From contig NZ_JARGYD010000008.1 in NCBI RefSeq assembly GCF_029168315.1, positions 146,740 to 210,739 on the forward strand: a stretch of 64,000 bases of DNA. Reading direction: 5' to 3'. The notes beneath the pieces are model-generated. The model was given only the letters and a program-made list of their open reading frames with translations. It made no database searches and was not told the DNA's origin. A program made the translations under genes and the position numbers. Origin of the DNA: Psychromarinibacter halotolerans. GTDB lineage: Bacteria; Pseudomonadota; Alphaproteobacteria; Rhodobacterales; Rhodobacteraceae. Shown here one piece after another: positions 55,222-63,910 of the stretch; position 1 is the first letter of the stretch; each line of letters starts with the position of its first letter.

Positions 55222-56160
55222 ATGACCCTGACCGCCGATTTTCCCGGGCCGTCCCGCGCGGGAGACGCCCGCGCCGCGTTCGAACGCGACTTCGCCGACA
55301 AACGCCGCCGCGCCCGCGCCCGCTGGACCGTCGGCGCAGTCCTGTTCTTCGCCGCCTTCCTCGCCTCGGCCTGGTTCGGCGACTTTTTCCGCGTCACGCA
55401 GGTGACACTGCCGGACGGATCGCGCAACTGGCGCTGGATCATCCCGGCGGGCCTGCCTCGGCTGGGCGAATACATCGTCCAGACCTTCCCGACCCTGCGC
55501 TGGGACAGCCTTGGCGCCGATCTGGCAGAGTGGTTCTGGCGCTGGCAGACGTGGCTGCGGCTGCTGCTGGAAACCATCCTGATCGCCTTCATGGCCACCG
55601 TGTTCGGTGTGATCGGCGGCTTCGTTCTGGCCTTCCCCGCCGCCCGCAACCTGTCGCCCAACCGGGCCGTCCTGTGGGTCTGCCGCCGCTACCTTGAAAT
55701 CGCGCGCACCGTGCCGGAACTGGTCTGGGCGCTGATCTTCGTGTTCTGCTTCTCGGTCGGCCCTATGGCGGGGGTCATGGCCGTCGGGCTTCACGCCACC
55801 GGGGCCTTGGGCAAGCTCTATTCCGAGGCGGTCGAGAACATCGACATGAAGCCGCTGGAGGGCGTGAAGGCCTCGGGCGGCGGCTGGTTCGACCAGATCC
55901 GCTATGGCGCGGTGCCGCAGGTGCTGCCGAACGTGATCAGCTACACGCTGCTTCGGTTCGAGATCAACGTCCGGTCCTCGTCGATCATCGGCTACGTCGG
56001 CGCGGGCGGGCTGGGACAAGAGATCCGCACCGCCATGTCGTTTCAGGAATACACCGACCTTTCGGCCCTGTTCGTGATCATCTTCGTGACCGTCGTCGTG
56101 ATCGACTACGCGTCCGAAAAACTGCGCCACCGCATCATCGGCATGGGAGACCGGACATGA
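55222..56160 (+). CDS. phnE: Phosphonate ABC transporter permease
   Basis: 312 residues with about six helices; a charged N-terminus (1-36) precedes helix 1. The EAA-type loop is EGVKASGGGWFDQIRYGAVPQ. Forms the pore with the second PhnE. Its stop overlaps phnE2 (ATGA). Confidence 0.92.
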   Translation: MTLTADFPGPSRAGDARAAFERDFADKRRRARARWTVGAVLFFAAFLASAWFGDFFRVTQVTLPDGSRNWRWIIPAGLPRLGEYIVQTFPTLRWDSLGADLAEWFWRWQTWLRLLLETILIAFMATVFGVIGGFVLAFPAARNLSPNRAVLWVCRRYLEIARTVPELVWALIFVFCFSVGPMAGVMAVGLHATGALGKLYSEAVENIDMKPLEGVKASGGGWFDQIRYGAVPQVLPNVISYTLLRFEINVRSSSIIGYVGAGGLGQEIRTAMSFQEYTDLSALFVIIFVTVVVIDYASEKLRHRIIGMGDRT

Positions 56161-57014
56161 GCCTGACCGAAGATCGTATCACCGCAGCCCGCGCCGCGCA
56201 TCCCGGCGCCTTCCGCGCGCCGCTGTCCGTGCGCCTGCGCCGCGCCGCCGGCTGGACCCTGTTCACCGGCCTGTTCGTCTATTGCCTTTGGGCGTTCGAC
56301 TTCTCGCCCGCCCGGATCTGGACCGGGCTGCAACGGTTCGGCGACGTGCTGGGCTTCATGTTCCCGCCCTATGTCTGGTCCAGTTGGGAAGAGTTCTGGC
56401 CGATCCTCGAAGGCTTGGGCGAAACGCTGTCGATGGCGTTCCTTGGCACCCTGCTGGGCGCGGTGGTGGCATTTCCGGTGTCGTTCCTTGGCGCGAAGAA
56501 CATCAACCGGCTGGGTGTCCTGCGGCTGGGCGTGCGGCGCGGATACGACGTGATCCGCGCGTTCGAGACGCTGATCCTTGCGCTGATCTTCATCCGCGCC
56601 TTCGGTCTGGGCCCGCTGGCGGGCATCCTTGCCATCGCCGTCAGCGAGATCGGCACCTTCGCCAAGCTGTTCTCGGAGGCGATCGAGAACACCTCGGACC
56701 GGCCGGTGGACGGGGTGAAAGCCTCGGGCGGGTCGCGGCTTCAGCAGATCCGGTTTGGCACCCTGCCGCAGGTGATGCCGGTGATCTGGTCGGTGCTGCT
56801 GTACAACTTCGAATCCAACGTCCGGTCCGGGACCATTCTGGGCATCGTCGGCGCGGGCGGCATCGGCTTCCTGCTGTCGGACCGGATCGCCGCCTATCGC
56901 TGGAACGAGGCATGGTCGATCATCTTCCTGATCATCGCGATGGTCTATGTGATCGACTATCTCTCCGGCCTGATCCGGGCGCGGATCATCGGCACCGGGG
57001 AGCTTTCCAGATGA
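56157..57014 (+). CDS. phnE: Phosphonate ABC transporter permease, second subunit
   Basis: 285 residues, paralogous to the first PhnE. Loop DGVKASGGSRLQQIRFGTLPQ and GAGGIGFLLSDRI. Two different permeases in tandem suggest a heterodimeric pore. It overlaps the transferase start (ATGA). Confidence 0.92.
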   Translation: MSLTEDRITAARAAHPGAFRAPLSVRLRRAAGWTLFTGLFVYCLWAFDFSPARIWTGLQRFGDVLGFMFPPYVWSSWEEFWPILEGLGETLSMAFLGTLLGAVVAFPVSFLGAKNINRLGVLRLGVRRGYDVIRAFETLILALIFIRAFGLGPLAGILAIAVSEIGTFAKLFSEAIENTSDRPVDGVKASGGSRLQQIRFGTLPQVMPVIWSVLLYNFESNVRSGTILGIVGAGGIGFLLSDRIAAYRWNEAWSIIFLIIAMVYVIDYLSGLIRARIIGTGELSR

Positions 57015-57619
57015 GCCGCCTGTCCGAAACCCCCACCGTCCACGAGACCGCCACCGTCGTCGACTGCACCCTTGGCCGCTGGACCGAGGTGAAGGCCCGC
57101 GTATCGCTGCGCGAGGTCGCGTTCGGGGACTATTCCTATATCGTCAGCGACAGTTCCGCCGTCTGGGCGAGCGTCGGCAAGTTCTGTTCCATCGCACAGG
57201 GCGCCCGGATCAACCCCGGCAACCACGCGACGTGGCGTGCATCGCAGCACCATTTCACCTACCGGGCCGAGATGTTCGATCTTGGCGAGGACGACGACGA
57301 CTTTTTCCAGTGGCGGCGGCATCACTGGGTCACGATCGGCAACGACGTCTGGATCGGCCACGGCGTGACCGTGCTGCCCGGCGTCACCATCGGCGACGGC
57401 GCCGTGGTCGGCGCGGGGGCGGTGGTGTCGAAGGACGTGGCCCCCTACGAGATCGTCGGCGGCGTCCCGGCGCGGCACCTGAAGCGGCGGTTCACCGAAG
57501 CGCAGGCCGAGGCGCTGCAACGCATCGCGTGGTGGGACTGGAGCCACGAGGCCCTGCGCGCCGCCCTGCCCGACATCCGGCGGCTGTCCATCGACGCGTT
57601 CATCGAACGTTACGGCTGA
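57011..57619 (+). CDS. Phosphonate-cluster hexapeptide acetyltransferase
   Basis: 202 residues with left-handed beta-helix (hexapeptide) repeats: WTEVKARVSLREVAFGDYSY and WIGHGVTVLPGVTIGDGAVV. The acceptor His region is NPGNHATWRAS. It matches the phn-associated transferase family (TIGR03308, from memory), whose substrate is unproven but may be an aminoalkylphosphonate. Last gene of the cluster. Confidence 0.8.
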   Translation: MSRLSETPTVHETATVVDCTLGRWTEVKARVSLREVAFGDYSYIVSDSSAVWASVGKFCSIAQGARINPGNHATWRASQHHFTYRAEMFDLGEDDDDFFQWRRHHWVTIGNDVWIGHGVTVLPGVTIGDGAVVGAGAVVSKDVAPYEIVGGVPARHLKRRFTEAQAEALQRIAWWDWSHEALRAALPDIRRLSIDAFIERYG

Positions 57620-57630
57620 TCGGAGCTTTC

Positions 57631-57783
57631 GGGGGCTCTGCCCCCGTCGCACCAGAGGTGCGCTTCACAGGCGGCGGCGGGGGCGCTGTCCCCGTCGCAC
57701 CCAAGGTGCGCCTCAAAGGTGGCGGCGGGGGCGCTGCCCCCGTCGCTGCGCGACTCCCCCGAGGTATTTTGCAAAGAGAAGAA
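57631..57783 (+). repeat. Three-unit tandem of the dispersed repeat, copy E (right flank of phn cluster)
   Basis: Units at 57631-57678 and 57679-57726 are each 48 bp and begin GGGGGC..TG.CCCCGTCGCAC. The third, 57727-57783, is the full copy ending CTCCCCCGAGGTATTTT and AAAGAGAAGAA. Same orientation as the left-flank copy at 44155. Confidence 0.85.
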
Positions 57784-57820
57784 AGGGACGCGCGGGCGCG
57801 GGAACGGGTGCGGCTGAGCG

Positions 57821-57857
57821 GTTCCCTCCCCCGGTCCGGGGGAGGGTCAGGGAGGGG
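57821..57857 (+). repeat. Second flanking repeat element (right copy)
   Basis: TCCCTCCCCCGGTCCGGGGG and AGGGTCAGGGAGGGG, matching 44239-44276. With the main repeat it makes a composite direct repeat on both sides of the phn cluster. Confidence 0.8.
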
Positions 57858-58011
57858 CGCGCGGGTTTCCCGGATGCCCAACAACCGGTCACTCTGCGGG
57901 CCGTAGCGCGTTTTGAGAGAAAACAAGGGCGGCGGCGCGAAAAAAGTTTTTACCGCGCGCCATGATGTGCCAGGCTTGGATCGAACGTCGAGAAACAGAC
58001 GAGGGACAGGC

Positions 58012-58434
58012 ATGAAACGCATCGCAAGCCTGGCGGCGCTGGCCGCAGTTTTCGCCACCTCTGCCGTTGCAGAGCCGCTGACGGAACGGGAAAAGGCCAT
58101 CTATTCCAGCACCTGCGCGCATTTCGACAACCGGGTCGAAAGCGCACCGGCAGACGTCGACACGGGGCTGCTGTTCGCATTGGCCGAAAGCTGTGCCAGC
58201 GCCCTTGGTGATCTGGGCGAGGAAAGCGGCGACGCCGCCGCCACCTATCTGGCGCGGCTGGCCGAGTTCAAAGCGATCGTGGTGGGTATGAATGTCCGGC
58301 GCGTGTTCGGCGACGGGCCGGCCACGCCGGTGTCCGCGACCGGGGAATACCTGATCGCGCGGCGCATGGGCCTGCTGGGCGCCTACCGCGCCTATGCCAG
58401 CGCGGCGGACATCCGGCTGGCCGGGATCGACTGA
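58012..58434 (+). CDS. Secreted protein of unknown function
   Basis: 140 residues with a Sec signal (1-21, AVA then EP). The mature part is helical with two conserved-looking Cys (TCAHF and SCASAL). No family recognised. It is unrelated in sequence to the phn genes and looks like an unlinked small periplasmic protein. Confidence 0.6.
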   Translation: MKRIASLAALAAVFATSAVAEPLTEREKAIYSSTCAHFDNRVESAPADVDTGLLFALAESCASALGDLGEESGDAAATYLARLAEFKAIVVGMNVRRVFGDGPATPVSATGEYLIARRMGLLGAYRAYASAADIRLAGID

Positions 58435-58450
58435 GACCGGAGGTTTCCGA

Positions 58451-59548
58451 TCAGGCGTTGAACAGGAAGTGCAGGACGTCGCCGTCCTTCACCTCGTAGC
58501 CCTTGCCCTCGACGCGCATTTTGCCCGCGTCCTTGGCGCCCTGTTCCCCCTTCAGCGCGACATAGTCGTCGTAGCCGATGGTTTCGGCGCGGATGAAGCC
58601 GCGTTCGAAGTCGCCGTGGATCACGCCCGCCGCCTGCGGCGCCAGCGTGCCCGTGCGGATGGTCCAGGCGCGCGCCTCTTTCGGGCCGACGGTGAAATAG
58701 GTCTGCAGGCCCAGAAGCTGATAGCCCGCGCGGATCACGCGGCTGAGGCCCGCCTCTTCCAGCCCCATCTCGGACAGGAACATCTCTGCTTCCTCGTCGT
58801 CGAGCTGGCTGATCTCTTCCTCGATCCGGGCCGAGATCACCACCGAGACCGCTCCTTCGGCGGCGGCCTTCTCGGCCACCTTGGCGGAATGCGCGTTACC
58901 TTCGGCGGCTTCGCCCTCGTCGACGTTGCAGACGTACAGCACCGGCTTCTGCGTCAGCAGTTGCAGGCCCTTCCACGTCTTCATGTCGTCGTCCGACACC
59001 TCGACGGTGCGCGCGGGGCGGCCGTCTTCCAGCGCGGCCATCGCGTCTTTCAGCAGCCGTTCCTGCTGGACGGCTTCCTTCTCGCCGCCGCGCACCTTGC
59101 GCACCAGACCCTGCAGGCGCTTTTCGATGGATTCCATGTCCGCCAGCATCAACTCGGTCTCGATGGTCTCGGCATCGGCCAGCGGGTCGACGCGGCCGTC
59201 GACATGGGTCACGTCCTCGTCCTCGAAACAGCGCAGCACATGGGCGATGGCGTCGCATTCGCGGATGTTGGCCAGGAACTGGTTGCCCAGCCCCTCGCCC
59301 TTGCTGGCGCCCTTCACCAGCCCCGCGATGTCCACGAAGGTCATCCGCGCCGGGATCACCTGCTTGGAGCCGGCGATCTCGGACAGGGTCGCAAGCCGCG
59401 GGTCCGGCACGGCGACCTCGCCCACGTTCGGTTCGATGGTGCAGAAGGGAAAGTTCGCCGCCTGCGCCGCGGCGGTCCGCGTCAGCGCGTTGAACAGCGT
59501 CGACTTACCCACGTTGGGAAGCCCCACGATACCGGTCTTGAAGCCCAT
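58451..59548 (-). CDS. ychF: Obg-like ribosome-binding ATPase YchF
   Basis: 365 residues. P-loop GLPNVGKST at 9-17. The G4 position reads NVDE, not NKxD, which is the mark of the ATP-binding YchF subclass. The TGS domain is at the C-terminus. It interacts with ribosomes and stress responses in known bacteria. Start at ATG 59548. Confidence 0.95.
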   Translation of the reverse strand: MGFKTGIVGLPNVGKSTLFNALTRTAAAQAANFPFCTIEPNVGEVAVPDPRLATLSEIAGSKQVIPARMTFVDIAGLVKGASKGEGLGNQFLANIRECDAIAHVLRCFEDEDVTHVDGRVDPLADAETIETELMLADMESIEKRLQGLVRKVRGGEKEAVQQERLLKDAMAALEDGRPARTVEVSDDDMKTWKGLQLLTQKPVLYVCNVDEGEAAEGNAHSAKVAEKAAAEGAVSVVISARIEEEISQLDDEEAEMFLSEMGLEEAGLSRVIRAGYQLLGLQTYFTVGPKEARAWTIRTGTLAPQAAGVIHGDFERGFIRAETIGYDDYVALKGEQGAKDAGKMRVEGKGYEVKDGDVLHFLFNA

Positions 59549-59616
59549 TTCACGTCCTCTGGTGATGCCGGGCGCATGTAGGGTGCCGGGGCCGTCAGGG
59601 TCAAGGGGGCCGGGCG

Positions 59617-60549
59617 TCAGAACCCGACCTTGTCGCCCCCCTTCAGCCCAAGGATCTCGCGCGCCTCGTCGGCGGTGGCGGGTTCGATCCCCAGTTCGGC
59701 CATGATGCGCCCGATCTTCTCGACCTGCTGGGCGTTCGACACCGCCAGTTCCCCGCGCGAGATGAACAGCGAATCCTCGAGCCCCACGCGCACGTTGCCG
59801 CCCAGTTGCAGCGCGGTGGCCGCCAGCGGCATCTGCGCCGCCCCCGCCCCCAGCACCGACCAGCGATAGTCGTCGCCGAACAGACGGTCGGCGGTGCGCT
59901 TCATGAACAGCAGGTTGTCCACGTCGGCACCGATGCCGCCGGTGACGCCGAACACGAACTGCAGGAACACCGGCGCCTCGAACAGGCCGCGGTCCATCAG
60001 GAAGCGCAGGTTGTAGAGATGGCCGACGTCGTAGCATTCATGCTCGAACTTCACCCCCAGCGGCAGCAGCGCCTCGGCGGCCTCGCGGATGTCGGCCAGC
60101 GTGTTGCGGAAGATGTTCGCCTCGGACCCTTCGATATAGGGCTTCTCCCAGTCGTGCAGAAAGCTGTCGTACCGTTCGGCCAGCGGATGGAAGGCGAAAT
60201 TCATCGAGCCCATGTTCAGCGAACACATCTCGGGTGCCAGCGTGCGCGACGCGTCGATCCGTTCGCGGATCTGCATGGTCGGCGCGCCTCCGGTGGTGAT
60301 GTTCACCACCGCGTCGGTCGACTGTTTCACCCGCGGCAGGAAGGCCATGTAGTCGTCAAGCTTCACCGAGGGACGGCCGTCGGTGTTGTCGCGGGTATGA
60401 AGGTGCAGGATGGCGGCGCCTGCCTCGGCGGCGGCGATGGCCTGTTCGGCGATCTGGTCGTGGGTCACCGGCAGGTGCGGCGACATGGTGGGCGTGTGAA
60501 TCGCCCCCGTCACCGCGCAGCTGATGATCGCCTTTTTCGGCTTGGCCAT
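59617..60549 (-). CDS. BKACE (DUF849) beta-keto acid cleavage enzyme
   Basis: 310-residue TIM barrel of the 3-keto-5-aminohexanoate cleavage (Kce) family. Metal site HLHTRDN (His48, His50-type) near residue 48, then a Gly-rich loop (GGNVRVGLEDSLF) near the C-terminus. It condenses a beta-keto acid with acetyl-CoA; substrate varies among members and is unknown here (carnitine degradation or lysine fermentation in relatives). No partner genes adjacent. Confidence 0.88.
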   Translation of the reverse strand: MAKPKKAIISCAVTGAIHTPTMSPHLPVTHDQIAEQAIAAAEAGAAILHLHTRDNTDGRPSVKLDDYMAFLPRVKQSTDAVVNITTGGAPTMQIRERIDASRTLAPEMCSLNMGSMNFAFHPLAERYDSFLHDWEKPYIEGSEANIFRNTLADIREAAEALLPLGVKFEHECYDVGHLYNLRFLMDRGLFEAPVFLQFVFGVTGGIGADVDNLLFMKRTADRLFGDDYRWSVLGAGAAQMPLAATALQLGGNVRVGLEDSLFISRGELAVSNAQQVEKIGRIMAELGIEPATADEAREILGLKGGDKVGF

Positions 60550-60654
60550 GATCTCCTCCCTCTGGTCAGGCTCCTCGGACGGGAGTGAACCCGTTTTCGG
60601 GCCCAGAGGGAAGCCAGAGGAAAGCCAGAGGAAAGATCAGGCCGGAAGGAAGCC

Positions 60655-60680
60655 GGGGCCGCGAGTGTCGTCGCGGCCCC
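60655..60680 (-). terminator. Hairpin after ileS
   Basis: GGGGCCGCGA and TCGCGGCCCC, a perfect 10-bp stem with a 6-nt loop, just after the ileS stop on the minus strand; T-rich sequence follows. Confidence 0.65.
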
Positions 60681-60687
60681 GAACGTT

Positions 60688-63681
60688 TTAACCCAGCGCC
60701 TCGTCGCAACGGCCGCAGACGCCCGGATGGGCGTGGGTGCCGACGTCGGGCAGGATCTTCCAGCAGCGCTGGCACTTCTCGCCGTCTGCGGTCTCGAACA
60801 CCACGCCGACACCTTCGATCTCGGGCAGGCGGAATGCCTCGGCCGGGATCGGGTCGTTGGTCAGCGAGATCGCCGAAGTGATGCATATGTCCTCGAAATC
60901 GACGGATTTAACGTCAGAAAGCACGTCGGATTCGCGGATATGTACAACTGGCGCGGCCTCAAGCGAGGCGCCGATGACCTTGTCGCGGCGCTGGATTTCC
61001 AGCGCGGCGGTGACCACGCGGCGCACCTTGCGGATGCCGACCCACTTGGCCGCCAGCGCCGGGTCCAGCCACGCGGACGGGGTCTCGGGGATGTCGACAA
61101 GGTGGACCGAGCTGTCGTCGCCCGGGAACCGTTCCAGCCAGACCTCTTCCATCGTGAACACGAGGATCGGCGCCAGCCACGTCGTCAGGCGGTGGAACAG
61201 GATGTCCAGCACCGTCCGCGATGCGCGGCGCCGCAGCGCGTCGTCGGCGTCGCAGTACAGCGCGTCCTTGCGGATGTCGAAATACACCGACGACAGGTCG
61301 ATGGTGCAGAACTCGAACAGCGCGCGGAACACACCTTGGAAGTCGAAGGCGGCGTAGCCTTCGCGCACCCGCACGTCCAGTTCGGCCAGACGGTGCAGCA
61401 CCCAGCGTTCCAGTTCCGGCATCTCGGACGGATCGACCTTTTCCGTATCGGTAAAGCCCGACAGGTTGCCCAGCAGGAAGCGCATGGTGTTGCGCAGGCG
61501 GCGGTAGCTGTCGGCGGTGCCCTTCAGGATCTCGGGGCCGATGCGCTGGTCGCCGGTATAGTCGGTCTGGGCCACCCAAAGGCGCAGGATGTCGGCGCCG
61601 TACTGCTTGATCACGTCCTCGGGCGCGATGGTGTTGCCGAGCGACTTGGACATCTTGTTGCCCTTCTCGTCCAGCGTGAAGCCATGCGTGACCACGTTGC
61701 GATAGGGCGCGCGGCCCAGCGTGCCGCAGGCTTCCAGCAGGGACGAGTGGAACCAGCCGCGGTGCTGGTCGGTGCCTTCCATGTAGACATCCGCGATGCC
61801 GTCCGGCGCGCCGTCGGCGCGGTCGCGCAGAACGAAGGCGTGGGTCGAGCCGCTGTCGAACCACACGTCGAGGATGTCGAACACCTGTTCCCACTCGGCC
61901 GGATCATGATCGGATCCAAGGAAGCGTTCCTTGGCGCCGTCCTTGTACCACGCGTCCGCGCCCTCGGCTTCGAAGGCCTCTGCGATGCGGGCGTTGACCG
62001 CCGCGTCGCGCAGCAGAAAGTCCGGGTCGGTCGGCAGCGCGCCCTTCTTGGTGAAGCAGGTCAGCGGCACGCCCCATGCCCGCTGGCGGGACAGCACCCA
62101 GTCGGGCCGGGTTTCCATCATCGCGTGCAGGCGGTTGCGGCCCGAGGGCGGGGTGAACTTGACCAGTTCCTCGATCGAGGTCAGCGCACGCTCGCGGATC
62201 GTTTCGCCGTGGGTGTCCTGCCCGTCGCCGACCTTGCGGTCGATGGCGGCGAACCACTGCGGCGTGTTGCGGTAGATCACCGGCGCCTTGGACCGCCACG
62301 AGTGCGGGTAGCTGTGCTTGATCTTGCCGCGCGCCATCAGGCCCCCGACTTCGACCAGCTTGTCGATGACCGCCTTGTTCGCGTCACCCTCTCCGCCCTT
62401 GCGGTTCAGGATGTACTTGCCGCCGAAGAACGGCAGGTCGGCGCGGAAGCCGCCGTCGTCCATCACGTTGTAGGTGATAACCTGTTCCAGCATGCCAAGG
62501 CCGCGGTACAGTTCGTATTCCTCCATCCCGTGCGACGGGGCGCAGTGGACGAAGCCGGTGCCCTCCTCGTCGGTCACGAAATCGGCGGCGCGGAAGTCGC
62601 GGACATCGTCCCACTCGCCGTTCGCGCCCTCGGCGCCAGCCAGCGGGTGCTTGAGCGTCAGCGCGGAAAGCTGATCGGTGGTCACGTCCTGAACGCGCGT
62701 CCACTGGCTGTCTTCCAGCCGCGCCTTGGCAAAGGTCTGCGCGGCCAGCTTGTCGGCAAGGATGTAGCGTTCGCCGGTCTTCAGCCAGCATTCGTCCGGC
62801 GTGCCGGTGACCTCGTACAGGCCATAGTCATAGTCGGCGCCGAAGACGACGGCCTTGTTCGACGGGATCGTCCAGGGCGTGGTGGTCCAGATCACGACAT
62901 AGGCGCCGACCAGCGCGTCGCGCACGTCCTGCGCCGCCGCCACGACGGCCGCGCCCTGCGTGTCGGTCGCTTCCTCGTCCGAGGCGTCGGTCGCGCCGGG
63001 CGCGTAGCTGTCGACGCGGAACTTCACCCAGATCGTGAAGCTTTCCTTGTCGTGGTATTCCACCTCGGCCTCGGCCAGCGCGGTCTGTTCCATCGGCGAC
63101 CACATCACGGGCTTCGACCCCTGATACAGCGTGCCGTTCATCAGGAACTTCATGAACTCCTCGGCGATGACGCGCTCGGCGTGGAAGTTCATCGTCAGAT
63201 AGGGATCGTCCCACTTGCCGGTGACGCCAAGGCGCTTGAACTCGTCGCGCTGGACGTCGACCCAGCCCTCTGCGAACTTGCGGCATTCCTGGCGGAAGTC
63301 GATGACCGGCACGTCATCCTTGTTGCGGCCCTTCTTGCGGTACTGTTCTTCGATCTTCCATTCGATCGGAAGGCCGTGGCAGTCCCAGCCGGGCACGTAA
63401 CGGGCGTCGCGTCCCATCATCTGATGCGAGCGGACGATCATGTCCTTGATCGTCTTGTTCAGCGCGTGGCCAATGTGCAGGTGGCCGTTCGCGTAAGGAG
63501 GCCCGTCGTGCAGGATGAACGGTTCGCGGCCCTCGGCGGTCTCGCGCAGGCGGTCGTAGACACCGATCTGCGCCCAGCGGTCAAGCCAGCCGGGCTCGCG
63601 CTTGGGCAGTCCCGCACGCATCGGGAATTCGGTTTCGGGCAGGTTCAGCGTGTCTTTGTAGTCGGGCGTGTCAGCACACAT
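60688..63681 (-). CDS. ileS: Isoleucyl-tRNA synthetase
   Basis: Class I synthetase of 997 residues charging tRNA-Ile. HIGH motif (HLHIGHALN, 69-72), KMSKS (NKMSKSLGN, 676-680), CP1 editing domain between, and a C-terminal zinc finger EKCQRCW ... CGRCDEA. Starts at ATG 63681; a promoter lies upstream at 63823-63851. Confidence 0.97.
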   Translation of the reverse strand: MCADTPDYKDTLNLPETEFPMRAGLPKREPGWLDRWAQIGVYDRLRETAEGREPFILHDGPPYANGHLHIGHALNKTIKDMIVRSHQMMGRDARYVPGWDCHGLPIEWKIEEQYRKKGRNKDDVPVIDFRQECRKFAEGWVDVQRDEFKRLGVTGKWDDPYLTMNFHAERVIAEEFMKFLMNGTLYQGSKPVMWSPMEQTALAEAEVEYHDKESFTIWVKFRVDSYAPGATDASDEEATDTQGAAVVAAAQDVRDALVGAYVVIWTTTPWTIPSNKAVVFGADYDYGLYEVTGTPDECWLKTGERYILADKLAAQTFAKARLEDSQWTRVQDVTTDQLSALTLKHPLAGAEGANGEWDDVRDFRAADFVTDEEGTGFVHCAPSHGMEEYELYRGLGMLEQVITYNVMDDGGFRADLPFFGGKYILNRKGGEGDANKAVIDKLVEVGGLMARGKIKHSYPHSWRSKAPVIYRNTPQWFAAIDRKVGDGQDTHGETIRERALTSIEELVKFTPPSGRNRLHAMMETRPDWVLSRQRAWGVPLTCFTKKGALPTDPDFLLRDAAVNARIAEAFEAEGADAWYKDGAKERFLGSDHDPAEWEQVFDILDVWFDSGSTHAFVLRDRADGAPDGIADVYMEGTDQHRGWFHSSLLEACGTLGRAPYRNVVTHGFTLDEKGNKMSKSLGNTIAPEDVIKQYGADILRLWVAQTDYTGDQRIGPEILKGTADSYRRLRNTMRFLLGNLSGFTDTEKVDPSEMPELERWVLHRLAELDVRVREGYAAFDFQGVFRALFEFCTIDLSSVYFDIRKDALYCDADDALRRRASRTVLDILFHRLTTWLAPILVFTMEEVWLERFPGDDSSVHLVDIPETPSAWLDPALAAKWVGIRKVRRVVTAALEIQRRDKVIGASLEAAPVVHIRESDVLSDVKSVDFEDICITSAISLTNDPIPAEAFRLPEIEGVGVVFETADGEKCQRCWKILPDVGTHAHPGVCGRCDEALG

Positions 63682-63822
63682 GAGGCGGTGTCCTCAGGTC
63701 GATCAGCGAAAATTGGATGAGGTTCGGCGTGGAGTGCATGCGCCTTGTCCCGGCGGCTCGTGGATCAGAGCGCCGGGCCGGTAATTCGGATGATGATCGC
63801 GAACCGGTCCGTCATGCGCCGG

Positions 63823-63851
63823 GTTATAGGCGCGGCAGGCGGGAGCGTAAA
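63823..63851 (-). promoter_or_regulatory. Putative sigma-70 promoter for ileS
   Basis: On the minus strand: -35 TTTACG, 17-nt spacer, -10 TATAAC (5 of 6 match). Start would be near 63816, leaving a leader of about 135 nt. Confidence 0.65.
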
Positions 63852-63910
63852 GCGGTCATCCGCTTGTGTGTCTTGGCGATGGAATGTGTCGCGGGAGCCG
63901 GCTTGGCTGG

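Larger units (their letters stand above)
57620..58011 (+). other. Intergenic region after the phn cluster
   Basis: 392 nt. Repeat E fills 57631-57783 and the second flanking element is at 57821-57857. No gene is supported before the start at 58012, which has GAGGGACAGG as a possible ribosome site. Confidence 0.75.

Noticed and set aside
44155..57857. phn cluster as an integrative or transposon island
   Set aside because: No integrase, transposase, tRNA target or att site is seen; only direct repeats of a common intergenic type flank it.
63784..63793. ATTCGGATGA upstream of ileS as another PhnF site
   Set aside because: Only 10 bases match, the palindrome is not extended, and ileS has no reason to be in the regulon; likely chance.
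63682..63850. T-box riboswitch for ileS
   Set aside because: No specifier stem or T-box sequence is apparent, and T-boxes are not expected in alphaproteobacteria.
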